Below, piece after piece: positions 4,770 to 6,153 of a DNA stretch of 6,153 bases; the first letter of the stretch is position 1, and every line of letters begins with the position of its first letter. Made by a program: the position numbers and the translations under genes. Origin of the DNA: Puniceicoccales bacterium (GTDB lineage: Bacteria; Verrucomicrobiota; Verrucomicrobiae; Opitutales; LL51); contig JAIRLG010000071.1 of the NCBI GenBank assembly GCA_031259625.1, positions 1-6,153 on the forward strand, in the 5' to 3' direction. The notes under the pieces are model-generated. The model was not told the origin of the DNA. It saw only the letters and a program-made list of their open reading frames with translations, and ran no database searches.

Positions 4770-5570
4770 ATGGCCGAGGCGGCAGAGAGAACTCCAGCGC
4801 ACACGCTGCCCTTTTTACGGGTGCGGGACCTGGAGACCCGCTACGGGGAACGCGTCATCATGCGCCACATCTCCTTCGAGCTACGGGCCGGAGAGATCTG
4901 CCTCCTCATCGGCGGCAGCGGCTGCGGCAAGAGTACCCTACTGCGCCACCTGATCGGGCTCCTGCCCACCGAAGCGGGGCATATTTTCTACCAGGGCATC
5001 GACTTCGCCCTGGCCGACGGGCTCCAGCACGAGCAGCTGATCCGGCAATTCGGTGTCCTCTTCCAAGGCGGCGCCCTGTGGAGCGACAGGAGCCTGGCCG
5101 AGAATGTGGCCCTGCCACTCCGAAAGCATACTTCCCTCTCACCGAATGCCATTGCCGACCTCGTCTCCCTGAAACTCGCCCTGGTGGGACTGGAGGAGAG
5201 CCAGCAGCTCTACCCGTCGGAAATCTCGGGCGGCATGCGCAAACTGGCCGGACTGGCCCGGGCGATGGCCCTCGACCCCCGCATCCTCTTCTTCGACGAG
5301 CCCTCGGCCGGCCTCGACCCCATCAGCGCCCGCCACCTGGACGAGCTGATCCTCAATATCAACCGCAGTTTCGGAACGACGATGGTCATCGTAACCCATG
5401 ACCTGGAGAGCATTTTTACGATCAACGGCCGCGTGCTCTTCCTGGACGCCGAGACGCAGTCCGTCCTGGCCGACGGGCCTGCCCACGAGCTGCGCGAACA
5501 CGCCCCGCAAGAAAAAATTCGCCAATTCCTCCGTTTTCACTCTGATGGAGCACCCATTCGCCCGAGATGA
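4770..5570 (+). CDS. mlaF: MlaF-type ABC transporter ATP-binding protein (phospholipid/MCE transport)
   Basis: A 266-residue cytoplasmic ATPase that would power an MCE-type lipid transporter between inner and outer membranes. Visible motifs are Walker A GGSGCGKST (48-56), Q-loop 'GVLFQGGALWSDRSLAENVALPL' with Q99, signature ISGGM (152-156), Walker B 'RILFFDEP' with E177 (171-178), D-loop SAGLD (179-183) and H-loop H210 in 'VIVTHDLESIF'. The 'LFQGGALxxxxSxxENVALPL' Q-loop and the SGGM signature in place of SGGQ are hallmarks of the Mla/MCE-associated ATPase group. The C-terminal 'QEKIRQFL' tail also fits. The stop overlaps the start of the MCE gene (ATGA at 5567-5570), so the two are translationally coupled. 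The partner permease MlaE, commonly beside this gene, is not in the window. Upstream it is separated from miaB by 382 nt, so it probably has its own promoter. Confidence 0.92.
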   Translation: MAEAAERTPAHTLPFLRVRDLETRYGERVIMRHISFELRAGEICLLIGGSGCGKSTLLRHLIGLLPTEAGHIFYQGIDFALADGLQHEQLIRQFGVLFQGGALWSDRSLAENVALPLRKHTSLSPNAIADLVSLKLALVGLEESQQLYPSEISGGMRKLAGLARAMALDPRILFFDEPSAGLDPISARHLDELILNINRSFGTTMVIVTHDLESIFTINGRVLFLDAETQSVLADGPAHELREHAPQEKIRQFLRFHSDGAPIRPR

Positions 5571-6153
5571 GTCACGCCCGAGCCTCCACCGCCGCCCTGA
5601 TCGGTTTTTTCTTCCTGCTGGCGCTCAGCCTCTTCCTGGGAATCCTGGTCTTTCTCTCGACGGGATTGAAGGGCGGCGGGGATGATTGCCTCTTCGTTCT
5701 CTGCTTCGACACCTCCCTCAACGGCCTGGAGGTCGGAGCCCCCGTAAAATTCCGCGGTGTCCGCATCGGCTCCGTCGAAAAGATCTCCGTCAGCTACGAC
5801 GCGGAGCAGTCCACGGCCAAAACCCCCATCCTCATCAAGATAGATCCCGATTTCCTGGACTACGACGAGGTCCACGAGGCGCATCACCCAGACGGGGCAC
5901 TGGTGGCCAAAGCTCCCACCGCTCAGAAGGCCAATTTCTACCAGGAACAGATCGACAGAGGTCTGTCGGCCAAGCTGAGCACCGAGAGCTTTCTGACGGG
6001 CAAGCTCTTCATCGAACTGGACTACTACGACAGCCATCGCGCCCGCCAGCTGATCCCGATTCCCCAGGTCAGCGGCGAGAAAAAATGGCCGCAAATCCCC
6101 ACGGTCTACTCCGACATCGACCGCTTCATGCGCCAGGTGGCCCGCATCAACCT
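5567..6153 (+). CDS. MlaD/MCE-domain lipid transport protein (3' truncated by window)
   Basis: 195 codons are visible before the window ends, with no stop. An N-terminal hydrophobic anchor spans about residues 8-31 ('AALIGFFFLLALSLFLGILVFLS'-like, preceded by H3 and R5, so the bulk should lie in the periplasm). The MCE core follows: 'CFDTSLNGLEVGAPVKFRGVRIGSVEKISV' at about 46-75 is the diagnostic block. A later 'GLSAKLSTESFLTGKLFIELDYY' (132-154) resembles the 'LLTGQLYVDLDF' block of PqiB/YebT-like MCE proteins. Such proteins bind lipid and form ring- or tube-shaped conduits working with an MlaF/MlaE ATPase-permease. Because the C-terminus is unseen, I cannot say whether it carries one MCE domain or a long helical extension. 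ATG 5567 overlaps the mlaF stop; GGAG at 5547-5550 is rather far for a ribosome-binding site, which supports coupling. Confidence 0.9.
   Translation, partial: MSHARASTAALIGFFFLLALSLFLGILVFLSTGLKGGGDDCLFVLCFDTSLNGLEVGAPVKFRGVRIGSVEKISVSYDAEQSTAKTPILIKIDPDFLDYDEVHEAHHPDGALVAKAPTAQKANFYQEQIDRGLSAKLSTESFLTGKLFIELDYYDSHRARQLIPIPQVSGEKKWPQIPTVYSDIDRFMRQVARIN

Overview
The window looks like chromosomal DNA from a GC-rich, two-membraned (diderm) bacterium. The outer membrane is implied by the tail of a KpsF/KdsD-type arabinose-5-phosphate isomerase (the KDO step of lipopolysaccharide synthesis) and by the start of an Mla-type lipid transport operon. The gene set, plus an all-alpha dimeric dUTPase, would suit a Verrucomicrobiota-like lineage. 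That placement is an impression from family resemblance and was not tested.

Layout: 1-258 is the C-terminal CBS end of kpsF (+). 467-841 is a dimeric-type dUTPase (-), convergent with kpsF. 842-1270 is a long divergent spacer with A/T-tract repeats and a large cloverleaf-like palindrome. 1271-2767 is lysS (+). 2768-3046 is a spacer filled largely with tandem copies of the lysS-stop/miaB-start junction. 3047-4387 is miaB (+). 4388-4769 is a spacer with a second cloverleaf-like palindrome of the same architecture and a 3 x 20 bp tandem repeat. 4770-5570 is an MlaF-type ABC ATPase (+). From 5567 to the window end is an MlaD/MCE-domain protein (+), joined to the ATPase by an ATGA overlap and cut by the window edge.

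The genes are core housekeeping: nucleotide-pool cleaning (dUTPase), lysine charging of tRNA (LysS), tRNA hypermodification next to the anticodon (MiaB), and envelope lipid traffic (KpsF, MlaF, MCE protein). lysS and miaB share a strand with no recognisable terminator between them and are probably co-transcribed. mlaF and the MCE gene are translationally coupled. The cognate permease (MlaE) is not in the window.

The unusual content is in the spacers. First, the lysS-miaB spacer holds four degenerate 46-47 bp units that each repeat the pattern stop codon, 7 nt, start codon, 'KRVFIK-like' codons. The fifth unit is the real miaB start, so the spacer reads as a chain of mini-cistrons. Second, two spacers carry palindromic elements with the same plan (an outer 13-14 bp stem enclosing three contiguous hairpins). 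Their sequences differ but pairing is kept, which is the signature of a structured, dispersed element. Third, the 3' ends of the dUTPase gene and of miaB are each echoed in the adjacent spacer. No phage, CRISPR, transposase, tRNA or rRNA gene was seen.
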